Shown piece by piece: positions 1-7,836 of a stretch of 18,963 bases of DNA. The stretch's first letter is position 1; every line of letters starts with the position of its first letter. A program made the translations under genes and the position numbers. The stretch lies in contig JADNRX010000877.1 of the NCBI GenBank assembly GCA_015501595.1, positions 1 through 18,963 of the forward strand, given 5' to 3'. Origin of the DNA: Hymenopellis radicata. Its lineage: Eukaryota > Basidiomycota > Agaricomycetes > Agaricales > Physalacriaceae. The notes below the pieces were generated by a model that was not told the origin of the DNA, did not search any database, and was given only the letters and a program-made list of their open reading frames with translations.

Positions 1-57
1 CACGCTTTCACTTACTTTGCACGCGAAGCGGCGTCCTTAGGGGGACCATTCTCTTAC

Positions 58-1045
58 CTGACGCTTATGCTCCGCCTTCGCCTGATCACCTTCAACCTTC
101 GCCATCTCCTTATATTTTTCCTGCACCGCAGCAGGCTGCTGTTTGAACAGGTCGCGCATCACCTTGTCGCGAACACTGAGAGGGACCGGCTCTGTCTCCT
201 CCTCAACCCTGGAGACAGCGACCTCGTCATCTTTAGACGCGTCCATCGTAGTGTTATCTTCGTGTGCGTCCTTCGATGCATCTTTGGACGCATCCATCGT
301 GTCCATCGTTGTGCTATCTTCGTGTACGTCCTTCGATCCGCCCTCAACGGTCGCAGCGTCCTCTCGAGCGCCCTCCCCGCTCTGTGCTGCTTGTTCTTCA
401 CGACCTCTCCCAGCCCCCACCTGTGCATTCAGGGCGTCAGCTACTGCTTCTTGTTATGACGGCCGTACACATGGGCAGCATGCGGCTGTTTAGGCGCCTT
501 ATCCAGCCCCGCCAGACGCAGTGCTAGGACGTGATAGACGTCTTCACCCTTCGATTTCTTTTCCTTCCCTTGCTTGCGCACGCTGGGACCATCCAAGAGT
601 TGAACGTTGGCGGTCTAGCCATCGTTTTAAGCGCTAATAAATTTCAATCAATACATTGTCATTTCTCGTTCAAGTGAACTTACCTCGTTGTTGAAGAGAA
701 CCTTCTTGCGCGCCGCCTCCAACACGACGGGATCCACATTGGCGTCGTTGTTGATTTTTGGCTTCAGAGCATCATACGCCGTCAAATGCTCTGGGTCTTC
801 GTGGTCCTCGAGGTGTCCGAAATGGTGGTCGTTACAAGTTCTGCAACTCCTTCAGCTTGTCCCGAGCGGCGCGCCCGTTGACACCGCCATTCTTGCAGCA
901 GTCCCGATAGACGGTCACGAGCGGCAAAAACATCTTCTCTCGACTGCCCTCCATCCACCCCTTGAGGTTCAAACGCTCCTTCCTTGGGTTTCTTCTTGTA
1001 TGTGTACTTCCGTGCCTTGGCTGGCTTTGTCCTGTCAGGCGGCAT
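58..1045 (-). pseudogene. KGWMEG-type agaricomycete family protein, frame-broken and 3' partial
   Basis: Read leftward from the ATG at 1045-1043. Exon A (1045-684) holds MPPDRTKPAKARKYTYKKK, then in another frame LNLKGWMEGSREKMF, then in a third frame GHLEDHEDPEHLTAYDALKP. It ends at a GTAAGT donor; the intron is about 683-615 and exon B starts near 614. Exon B carries HAAHVYGRHNKK, an acidic Asp/Thr/Ser/Lys-rich stretch with short tandem repeats, and a helical SVRDKVMRDLFKQQPAAVQE segment. It ends at a GTAAGA donor at 57, so the gene continues past the left edge. Frame breaks lie near 976, 836 and 447, and each can be explained by one base. The KGWxEG plus EDHEDP arrangement resembles a protein family highly amplified in Agaricomycetes, whose function I do not know. 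The family link is from memory; the frame breaks are seen directly. Confidence 0.6.
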
Positions 1046-1312
1046 CGTGAGGCGGGACGACTATCTGGGAGGTCAAAACGCGTCGTTGGCGACGAATTCC
1101 AATTGCACCCGTCCTCTGGAAATATTAAACAGCCGCACGCCATCCGACTTATCGGTGCTTCGGCCTCAATCTCGTTCGGACCGCCACATGCACGCCCTCA
1201 CATGCACCAGGTATGCGGCATTTCAATTTCTACTAAATCGAGATCTTGCGGACTCTTAAAGCACGATCAACTTTTCACATTTGACGCATCTAGCACTCCC
1301 TACCTCTCCGCC

Positions 1313-1998
1313 ATGTCTCCCAAGTCCTCCACGTTTGTTTGAAACCGCCGAGACCGTCGTCGCGCGGCTTCCACATCCGAGAGCGCCCAAGATACGTGAT
1401 GTACGCCACTCTCCAACAACTTCTGCTCACATCGTCTCCGTTAGATACCACGCCGCCTCCGCCCTACCGCCCGCCTCACAGCCCATCAACCCCATTCCCG
1501 CCGGGTTTCCCGCTGATTGTGTTTACGATGCCCTCATCCCGCTCGATGGATATGCGAAGAACAATGTCAAGTGGCGCGCCGGTGTCCTCTACACAGTCGT
1601 TCCTGAGCAACCTCTCGCACCGGCGTTCATTACCGCCAACGTCGACGGGTCCAAAATGTATTTTTACCCTATTGTTGTTGGGCTCAAGGTCGGCATTGTC
1701 ACCGATGTGTGAGTCCTCCTTCATTCTTTTACGTTCGCAAACTCACACACTTCACAGGAACGAGGCTTCGACGCTGACCAACGGCGTTACTGGTGGCTTT
1801 TTCAAGAAATGCCACTGTCAAAGTGCGGCCATCGCGTACTTTAATTCCGCTCTCGCCGAGGGCAAAGTGTGCATTGGACAACTCCGTGTCTCGCGTTGCG
1901 ACGAGTGAGCTCCCCACTTTGTCCTTTCAAACGCATGTTTAACCTTATCATTCAGGCCTGTTGGGAAGAACGCTGGGTGCGGATGTCTTTTGATGTAA
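1313..1998 (+). pseudogene. RNase H1 N-terminal (viroplasmin-like) domain protein, start region frame-broken
   Basis: The main exon (to 1708) encodes AGFPADCVYDALIPLDGY, then MYFYPIVVGLKVGIVTDV. A 49-nt intron (1709-1757) and a 51-nt intron (1905-1955) follow, and the frame ends at TAA 1996-1998. Across the first junction the protein reads GIVTDVNEASTLTNGVTGGF, then FKKCHCQSAAIAYFNSAL. This fits the hybrid-binding domain found at the N-terminus of RNase H1: a G-x-x-x-G-I-x-T-D strand, then a G-V-x-G-x-x-F-K-K loop, then a helix. That domain binds RNA/DNA hybrids or dsRNA. No RNase H catalytic domain follows. The best ATG (1313, MSPKSSTFV then stop) is one base out of frame with the main exon, and no in-frame upstream ATG exists. 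The break lies near 1336-1341 unless an unrecognised intron is there. A similar gene follows directly downstream. Confidence 0.62.
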
Positions 1999-2063
1999 AT
2001 AATGCCGAGCGTAGGATTTAGACTACATCAATAAACTATTAGCCTTTACCACCCACCACCATC

Positions 2064-3101
2064 ATGCCACTGTCACCCGCCTCAACAGTCCCCCTTGGCG
2101 GCTCATCGAGCTTAGCTTAGATGAAGAAGAAACTGAGCCGTCTCTCACCAGCACACAAGAATCGTCGCTCTCGGAGAGCGAGCCGTCTGTTACCAGCACA
2201 CAAGAATCGTCGCTCTCGGAGAGCGAGCACGAGGAGTCGCAGCCTGCGGACATTGCAGACGATGTGGTTGATGGCATCGCGGATGCCCTAGCGGGCTTAA
2301 ACGTCAACGGTTCCCCAACGTCACCCATCTATGCTATCAAGCAAGGCGAAGAGGTCACCGTTACTAATCATTGGTGAGTTACTCTGTTCATCGTCTGGCT
2401 GGCTCCTCATCGACATCTGCCGCAGGTATGAAGCCGGATACCATCAGCAGTTGGAAGGTGCCCAAGTCGTTCGCCTGACTCCAAGTCTCGTCGCCGCCGC
2501 GGACACAGAAATCTAGTCTATGTTATCTTCAGAGGCCGCCGTCCCGGCGTGTATCGCGATTGGTACACGTGCCTCTTTGAGCGTACCTGGATTATTTCCT
2601 GATATCTTTCCTTAGGGACGTCGCAGAGGCTGAGATCAAGCACTTCCCGGGCAACCTGTATCAAGCGTATGTCTCTGTGGGTGCTGCCGAAGAGGCTTTC
2701 CGCTATGCCTCACGCCAAGGTTATGTTTGCGATGCGGACAATACTGGACCTCTTTCGAACTGCCGCCATGTTCGTCTCCTCGCTCCCCAGTTGGTTCTAT
2801 ACCCAGGCGATACGCCTCTGAGTGAGGGTGTTGCTCATTCTGCCTGGCATGTTGTCTATGTAGGCACTCAGCCTGGATATACCGATCCTAGTAAGCATCT
2901 TTTTATGTGGCGCAGAGATTTAACTGATTTGTGACATTGTTCTGCCGTAGTGTGGAAGCTGCAGTTCACTATATCGGCGTCCCTGGCTCAGTTTATCATG
3001 CTTTGGAGACGTATGGACAGGCTCGCGAAGCCTATATCGCGGCGTGTCGCGAGAGGAGAATTGTTCATGTCAGACCCGTAGATACTCCAAGGTCGACCTA
3101 A
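2064..3101 (+). pseudogene. Two-domain RNase H1 N-terminal-like protein, with single-base frame breaks
   Basis: The ATG at 2064 opens MPLSPASTVPLGGSSSLA; the frame shifts near 2118 into an acidic Ser/Glu-rich linker with a 45-bp duplication. Introns are 2374-2425, 2563-2615 and about 2891-2950. The first domain reads YVIFRGRRPGVYRDW, spliced to DVAEAEIKHFPGNLYQAYVS, a near-textbook RNase H1 hybrid-binding domain (VxFxGRxPGxYxxW, then KxFPGxxYQAY). The second domain is WHVVYVGTQPGYTDP, then GVPGSVYHALETYGQAREAY, ending at TAA 3099-3101. No nuclease domain follows. Further one-base breaks lie near 2503-2507 and at the third intron donor near 2890, where one extra base before GTAAGC would restore phase. 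Domain identity is strong. Whether the breaks are biological or assembly errors cannot be settled from the sequence alone. Confidence 0.68.
2135..2224 (+). repeat. 45-bp in-frame tandem duplication
   Basis: Units 2135-2179 and 2180-2224 differ at two adjacent bases (CTC versus GTT at one codon). Each encodes 15 residues beginning EPS(L/V)TSTQESSLSES. It extends the acidic linker ahead of the first RNase H1-like domain and keeps the frame. Confidence 0.9.
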
Positions 3102-3522
3102 AATATACACCGTCAACTACCTACATATAGCCTGCCTCACAATACCATTCTTGCAGCGTAACAGACCGTAACCCCAGTGTAGCGACCAAAAAGTTGGTTC
3201 ATTGTTCAAGACTACTTACATCGTTCGCGTCCGGCCCAGGTCCCGGCCAGCACCTCTCAGTCATTATACACGAACGTCCCTATGGACGAAATACAGGTTT
3301 ATCATTCAGATCGTTAGCGAAGCATTGCGGAAAGGTATCGTGGCCGTATGAGGTGCCAATTCCATAAGTAGCCCGCACTAATCATGGTTTCTCTAAAAAT
3401 AAATCTCGTAACAATTTGAACGTTCGATCAATCCCCTTTGCTTATAACGTACCATCATCATCACCATTCTTGGCTTCTGCCTGCGCCGCCTCAAGCTGTC
3501 ACATTGTAACTGGCTTCCATAG
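3102..3522. other. Intergenic interval
   Basis: About 420 bases between the two-domain gene and the MGRRKRY-type gene. I see no coding exon that can be tied to either neighbour; a 66-codon ORF at 3416-3616 is on a different frame from the gene that starts at 3523. An A/T-rich run (AAAAATAAAT) lies near 3395-3405 and could belong to the promoter of the next gene. Confidence 0.5.
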
Positions 3523-4202
3523 ATGGGGCGAAGGAAGCGTTACAACACTCAGGACGAATGTAGGGCGGCTCGAGCCGCTTCCGATGCCAAGTATTATGAA
3601 CGGTAAGCCTTCATGAACACTTACACTATTCATTATTGACGCTACTGCTATACAGCCACAGGGCCTCGATACTATCAAAGAGAAATGCGAGGTATAGGGC
3701 CTCAGTTGAAGAAGATATCCATCAACCACCTCTGCGCAACGAGGCGCCAAGGCGAGTACCAACCAACACTGCAAGCTGGATCTAACCACTTCCTCACAGA
3801 CTCCCTCGGCAGGACGTCACACTGACAATCTTTCAAGATGTCGCATCACTCACTAAATTGTGTCAACAGCTGCACCACGCAATGAGCGGGTCCCCCAAGG
3901 ATTTTGGCGAGTTTCTGTACGCCACAGTCATGGACGACGAAGATCGCGCAGAACACTTTATCAAACGCGTCGAAGACCGCTTCTGCTCACTTCGCAGAGC
4001 AGCTTCGTCGGTGTGTGCTGACATCGGGAGGAAGGCTGGCCAGGATTCCGTGGTTTGGACCACTTCAATGGACACTTTGAAGGATTTTGCTTTGGCGCTC
4101 AAGGTCGTGGAAGATATTCACAGTCATGTCGTCGAGGATCCCCTGTTCTTCCAGATGGCTCAATGGCATGAGAAGCGTATGTTCGTTTATCAGCAGTTGT
4201 AG
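3523..4202 (+). CDS. MGRRKRY-type basic protein, three exons
   Basis: Exons 3523-3602, 3656-3751 and 3800-4202 join to 579 nt (192 residues) ending at TAG 4200-4202. The N-terminus MGRRKRYNTQDECRAARAAS leads, across intron 1 (3603-3655), into DAKYYERHRASILSKRNARY. This matches a recurrent agaricomycete family whose N-terminus reads roughly MGRR-x-Y-x-T-x-E...KxYYxKHRxxIxxRRxxRY, a basic, probably nucleic-acid-binding helix pair. The C-terminal exon is helical, from LTKLCQQLHHAMSGSPKDF to a terminal KRMFVYQQL. Intron 2 keeps the frame only with a GC donor (AAG|GCGAGT at 3752, acceptor CACAG at 3799). The GT donor at 3756 puts the long exon out of frame. Function is unknown; it sits among other small amplified-family genes on the same strand. 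Confidence 0.6.
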
Positions 4203-4327
4203 TAAGTTCAAGTTGCAATCTACGTCAATCTACGTCCCTTGCGTTCTCCTTCCCACGTGTTCCCCGATCGCATAAATTATGGCGCCTTCCCTTTTTGGAA
4301 GGCTCACACTTAGACTGTATCCACGAC

Positions 4328-4965
4328 ATGGTGGGCTCCCGTGCGAGTTCCCCGTTGCGCACTACAGTCTCGTCAAAGTCTGCCAAGTCCTCGGCTCCCA
4401 AGTCTTCCAAAAAGACTTCGACAGCTCGTATCAGTACGGGAGGACGTCTACTACGTCCACCCGCTCCGCCGCGGCCTGTCCTAGTCCAAGCGCCGCTGGA
4501 TCTGGCGCGCCTGACGGCAAACACCACCAAGAACCATCTGTAAGTACCTGCCTTTCTCTGAGGCTTTCCTTGCTGACCGCTTATTTTGTAGGAGCGTCAA
4601 GAGTCGCATGCATCACCTTCGACGTCCCCGAGTCGACTATGAGCTTGGAACCGCACAGAAATATCTCGGTGAGTATTCTTGCTCCATCTCAAGTACTTCC
4701 TAAACTAACGCCGGTATGCTAGATAACTACGATCCCGCCACGTATACTCACGACAGCTGGGTGCCTCACGACGAGGCAGCTGGCTTCAGGGCGGCAACGG
4801 TTCATCACTTTCTGAGAGACGTTGCAGTTGACCTTGGACATCCGCACTCACGAACGTCGCCAGCACCTTCGTGAGGCGCTGGTGCTCGGCAAGGGCTGGA
4901 GGCCTTTCCGCAGGGCTCTGCGCGCTTTTGCCCGCCCAATTCCTATCACGCTAGTGGAATTGTAA
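4328..4965 (+). pseudogene. Ser/Lys-rich unknown protein, probable C-terminal frame break
   Basis: Exons 4328-4539, 4592-4668 and 4723-4874 give a 146-residue product starting MVGSRASSPLRTTVSSKSAK, with introns of 52 and 54 nt and consensus splice sites. The N-terminal part is low-complexity Ser/Lys, then Pro-rich (PPAPPRPVLVQAPLDLARL). The later exons read RMHHLRRPRVDYELGTAQKY and NYDPATYTHDSWVPHDEAAG. After VHHFLRDVAVDL the open frame soon stops at 4872-4874. One base fewer near 4832 would instead give a longer basic tail, LDIRTHERRQHLREALVLGK and onward to TAA 4963-4965, which looks more protein-like. An ATG at 4279 (MAPSLFGR) is out of frame with this reading, so the true start may also be broken. 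No family recognised. Confidence 0.45.
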
Positions 4966-5599
4966 ATACGCCGTCAGGCCCTGCCAATAGTCGTTCCTTG
5001 CCAATTTCAATAAGCGTTTGTTGCTCCCCAAAAGTTTGCTGTATTAAGTTTTATCCGTGTGCGAGTGCGCATTTCCCCCCTTTTTTCCGTCGGAACAATA
5101 GCTGAGCTTCACTCGCATGGTCGCGCATGCGTTTTTTCCATCGGAACAATGACTGAGATTCGCTCGCATGATCGCGCACGGATCTATATCTGGTCAGGAT
5201 ACCTCGCAGTTCGTCTTGTCTCCCCAACATGCCCCCGAAGATTCATCTCAACGAGCGCGAGCTGCTCGTCGCCGAGGATGAATCATCCCGAAGGTAAATC
5301 ATTATTGACGATGTATCTGTGTCTGCTCATTTGGTCTGACAGGATTCTACGTTCTCATCTGCAATTACTCAGTCTCAAGTTCATGAAGCCCTTCGGGACC
5401 AGAGGTACGCACCCACTATCTTACCCAGATCGTCATCCTCATTTCAGTGCAGGCATCGTCGCACTCAGGAATCGTCTGGATAGCCATAACGTGGGCTTTC
5501 TAATTCCACGATTGAGTGCTGCCGGGATCGACACTATGGACGACTTGCGCCACATGGCTGGACTGGTGATCATGTGGGAGTACGACGGCCTTCTACGGA

Positions 5600-6025
5600 T
5601 AGAGATCACCACGAGTCGCATGAGTCTGAAGAGTACTCGCGAATCAACTCGGACTCGCAGGGTCAAATACTCAACTCGACTCGACTCGTGAGTCAGGGGG
5701 ACTCGAGTCAGGCAAGAGTCATGAACAGCCTAAGGCTAATATCAGACTCGTGTCCTGACTCGTGTTGACTCGTGCATGAACACATGAATCAATCAAAATA
5801 CCTACTAAATAGCTTAAATAAGGTTTAACTACAGCAATATACTAGATGAGTCTGGAGAGTACTCGCGAATCAACTCGAACTCGCAGGGTCAAATACTCGA
5901 CTCGACTCGACTCGTGAGTCAGGAGGACTCGAGTCAGGCAAGAGTCATGAGCAGCCTTTGACCCCCATAAGTACTCACCTGATGAGTCACGAATCGACTC
6001 GAGTCAGGACTCGTGGTGATCTCTA
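5600..6025. mobile_element. hAT-like MITE, 426 bp, 18-bp TIRs, 8-bp TSD
   Basis: The element starts TAGAGATCACCACGAGTC (5600-5617) and ends with its exact reverse complement (6008-6025). It is flanked by the direct repeat TCTACGGA at 5592-5599 and 6026-6033. The 8-bp TSD with a TIR beginning TAGAG fits the hAT superfamily (TIR consensus YARNG). It has no transposase-size ORF, so it is non-autonomous. The interior is rich in ACTCG/GAGTC motifs and contains a 112-bp direct duplication. It interrupts exon 3 of the SAM-like gene between codon positions 1 and 2. Because the TIR ends and the TSD share bases, a 19-bp TIR with a 6-bp TSD describes the same junction. Confidence 0.88.
5620..5957. repeat. 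112-bp direct repeats inside the MITE
   Basis: Copies at 5620-5731 and 5846-5957 are nearly identical. Both run from ATGAGTCTG(A/G)AGAGTACTCG to AAGAGTCATGA(A/G)CAGCCT and contain runs of CGACT/ACTCG and the palindromic ACTCGAGT. They flank an A/T-richer spacer of about 114 bp. Multiple short inverted motifs would let the element fold on itself. Confidence 0.85.
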
Positions 6026-6355
6026 TCTACGGACAGCGGTCGGATTCCATCTCAATGGGACGAATTACAAGACCTTCAAGGTAGTCCTCGCTGCGCTTCG
6101 TTTGGAGGAGCAGAAATTGGCAGACACTCGGTTCAACATTGGTTCGTATTACATTGCTTCACTATTGCCCACGCTAACGTGAGGAATGCAGCTGCACTAC
6201 AGAGGCAGATCGTTCACCAGAAGTATAGGGCGGCCGGAGCATGGCTGTGGCGTCACCACGCGAAGTTAGACGAAGAAATGTGCTCCGAGGAAAAGAAGGC
6301 GGTTCCGCACCACGTCAAGACAGCCATAGCCGTGCATACGCTGGATTTGGTATGA

Positions 6356-6664
6356 TGGAATTGAGCGCAGTAGTATACAGCATCCGTGTTGCCTAGCTTA
6401 TATGAAATTGAGGGTCTTGGGAGATATATAACGTGCGGGCAAAATCAATGGTCATCCAACTGGTTCAGAGATGCCACGACGAAGGTAAGCACCCATTCAG
6501 CTTAGGCTTATCGCCTGCTGAAGCGTATGAAGCCCACGAGGATGCAGGCGAAGACGCCACGCTGCAAGCAATGACCCGGCGGGGGTCTCTGCGCCCGATA
6601 GTCAACGGGGTGAAAGGTTAGCCTGTATCTCAAGTGTAAATGAAATGCTGACCGTGTTCCTAGA
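6356..6664 (+). other. Interval between SAM-like gene and KDZ relic, weak ORF only
   Basis: A 57-codon ORF begins at ATG 6448 (MVIQLVQRCHDEGKHPFSLG) and ends at 6621. Candidate donors sit near 6485 and 6618 and an acceptor (CCTAG) near 6663, directly before the KDZ relic. It could be the upstream exon of that relic, but joining them leaves the frames out of phase. Nothing else is recognisable. Confidence 0.3.
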
Positions 6665-6805
6665 TTCACAAACTCTCCATTTTACATGAACCTGATAGCA
6701 CTGGATGGTTCGTTTCGACTGAACCGTGCAGCCAAAGCCACCTACGATCTTACCTGCCAAGTACACCACAAGGACGAGATTATCAGCGAAGAGGGAAGGA
6801 ATTAA
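6665..6805 (+). pseudogene. KDZ transposase relic joined to a KDZ 3' end
   Basis: The fragment reads NSPFYMNLIALDGSFRLNRA, the conserved start of the KDZ transposase domain (Y-x-x-x-L-x-x-D-x-x-F-R-L-x-R). It then reaches KDEIISEEGRN and a stop at 6803-6805. The last residues parallel the reading of the truncated copy at about 7500-7530 (DEMKSELGRN). This suggests a large internal deletion that fused the domain start to the very end of an ancestral transposase. No catalytic core remains. The following sequence is shared with the 3' flank of the next copy. Confidence 0.5.
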
Positions 6806-6898
6806 GTAGAGGGGTGGAGCGATAAGGCTTGTGGCGTCCAGGAATAGGATAAACTTGTAACGATCCTGATTCCCGATTTGGCAATGATTCGGCTTTGT
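6793..6898 (+). repeat. KDZ 3'-terminal repeat, copy a (partner 7518-7629)
   Basis: 6793-6898 and 7518-7629 share GGGAAGGAATTAA, then GGCTTGTGGCGTC, ACTTGTAA(C/T)GATCCTGA and a long common end CCCGATTTGGCAATGATTCG followed by GCTTTGT. Each copy follows a KDZ-derived coding remnant, so I infer this is the 3' UTR and end of a non-autonomous KDZ family. Confidence 0.75.
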
Positions 6899-6946
6899 CC
6901 GCATTGTGTGACGCGAGACCGCCTTGACCCTCTCTCAGTGTTGCCG

Positions 6947-7507
6947 ATGTCTTCAGGTGCGACGAGAGGCGATGCCACTATGCGGCCAAGGTGTAGCTCT
7001 TGCGAGAGTCATTTAGACGTTGCGGAGGAGCGAGACCGGGACGCTGGCGACGGACAACCGCACATTTCTCGCGAGAGGTACCATTGTCGTTCGTGTGGGG
7101 ACTTCCTGGAGTGCCACAAGTGCTGCGTGAAACGCCACGCAGGATGCCCTCTACACGTTATTGAGGTGAGGATACATTCTCTTTTTGTTAACGTCAGAGC
7201 TCAAAGATCTTGTTAGGTTTGGCGTGAAGGCAGTTGGGAGCCCACGACATTGCGAGACCTTGGCCTAGTCTACCAAGTTGGCCATGGGGGTGGTCAATGT
7301 CCTTATCCCGACCGAACCCCACGACTGATGACCGTACTACATGTGACGGGAGTTCACGTCGTCTCCTTTCGATACTGTGCATGTAGCGCAGCGGACACTG
7401 TCGATCACGTCCAACAGTTGCTCCGAACGGCGTGGTATCCGGCAACGCGACCTTCGACTTGTATTACCATGGAGGTCTTAGACGTATATCGTCGGTTGAA
7501 GAGATGA
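6947..7507 (+). CDS. Stand-alone CxC2-type cysteine-cluster protein, KDZ-derived, 169 aa
   Basis: Exons 6947-7165 and 7217-7507 (51-nt intron) give an uninterrupted 169-residue ORF starting MSSGATRGDATMRPRCSSC. Zinc-ligand-type residues are abundant: CSSC, then CRSCGDFLECHKCCVKRH, then CPLH. After the intron come VWREGSWEPTTLRDLGLVYQ, a G-H-G-G-x-C-P-x-P motif, and LRTAWYPATRPSTCITMEVL, all typical of the CxC2 region N-terminal to KDZ transposases. Compared with the copy at 7837-9806 it lacks the first exon (a deletion fuses codon 6 to GDATM) and everything after RRLK, so no transposase domain is left. The frame and splice sites are nonetheless intact. It may be a passive deletion derivative or a small DNA-binding protein that could compete with the transposase; the second idea is inference. 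Confidence 0.72.
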
Positions 7508-7517
7508 AGAGCGAACT

Positions 7518-7629
7518 GGGAAGGAATTAATTAGACACTGACAGGCGCAATCGTGAGGCTTGTGGCGTCAAAAAATATGATACACTTGTAATGATCCTGA
7601 ATCCCGATTTGGCAATGATTCGGCTTTGT
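7518..7629 (+). repeat. KDZ 3'-terminal repeat, copy b
   Basis: Second copy of the segment at 6793-6898, with small indels. It lies right after the truncated CxC ORF and shares the CCCGATTTGGCAATGATTCG end. Sequence after about 7630 no longer matches copy a well. Confidence 0.75.
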
Positions 7630-7836
7630 TTGGGTTGTCTCACATGGACCGATTTGGAAAGTTCCGTCAACGCCTTTTTTTGATGTGGACTTGCACGCAA
7701 AAATGGACGGCACGCGATGCGGGTCTTTGGGACAGCTTTTACGCGTCACGATGATCCGGACTAACTGCGACGCTGCACCAGGTTGCAACAGAGACCGCCT
7801 GGACCCTCACTTGGACCAACCGAATCAGCGTTGACG

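Larger units (their letters stand above)
5229..6355 (+). pseudogene. Four-exon gene, possible SAM-like fold, split by a MITE
   Basis: Exons 5229-5293, 5343-5404, 5453-5599 plus 6034-6141, and 6192-6355 total 546 nt (181 residues) once the element at 5600-6025 and one 8-bp target copy are removed; every junction is in phase. The start is MPPKIHLNERELLVAEDESS. Exon 3 reads NVGFLIPRLSAAGIDTMDDL, then LRHMAGLVIMWEYDGLLR, interrupted, then TAVGFHLNGTNYKTFKVVLA. The pattern of an L-x-R-L helix, AGIDT turn, DDL helix and a closing K-x-x-K-V helix resembles a sterile-alpha-motif fold, which mediates protein or RNA contacts; this is a shape-based inference only. The last exon is a basic/acidic helix (YRAAGAWLWRHHAKLDEEMC) ending DLV-stop. 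Introns are 49, 48 and 50 nt. Apart from the insertion no defect is visible, so the inactivation looks recent. Confidence 0.66.

Noticed and set aside
2062..2328. Minus-strand ORF of 88 codons, Ser-rich
   Set aside because: It is the antisense shadow of the acidic linker of the two-domain RNase H1-like gene, whose plus-strand frame leads in phase into a spliced domain exon.
1313..3101. Endogenous caulimovirus suggested by the viroplasmin-like domain
   Set aside because: The domain is shared with cellular RNase H1, the genes have typical fungal introns, and no reverse transcriptase, protease or capsid reading is present nearby.
5620..5957. CRISPR-like array suggested by repeated ACTCG motifs
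   Set aside because: Only two long repeats with an internal spacer inside a TIR-bounded element in a eukaryotic genome; no regular spacer structure.
6602..6904. Minus-strand 100-codon ORF
   Set aside because: Antisense to the KDZ relic and its 3' repeat; the related minus ORF at 7531-7788 arises from the same repeated segment.
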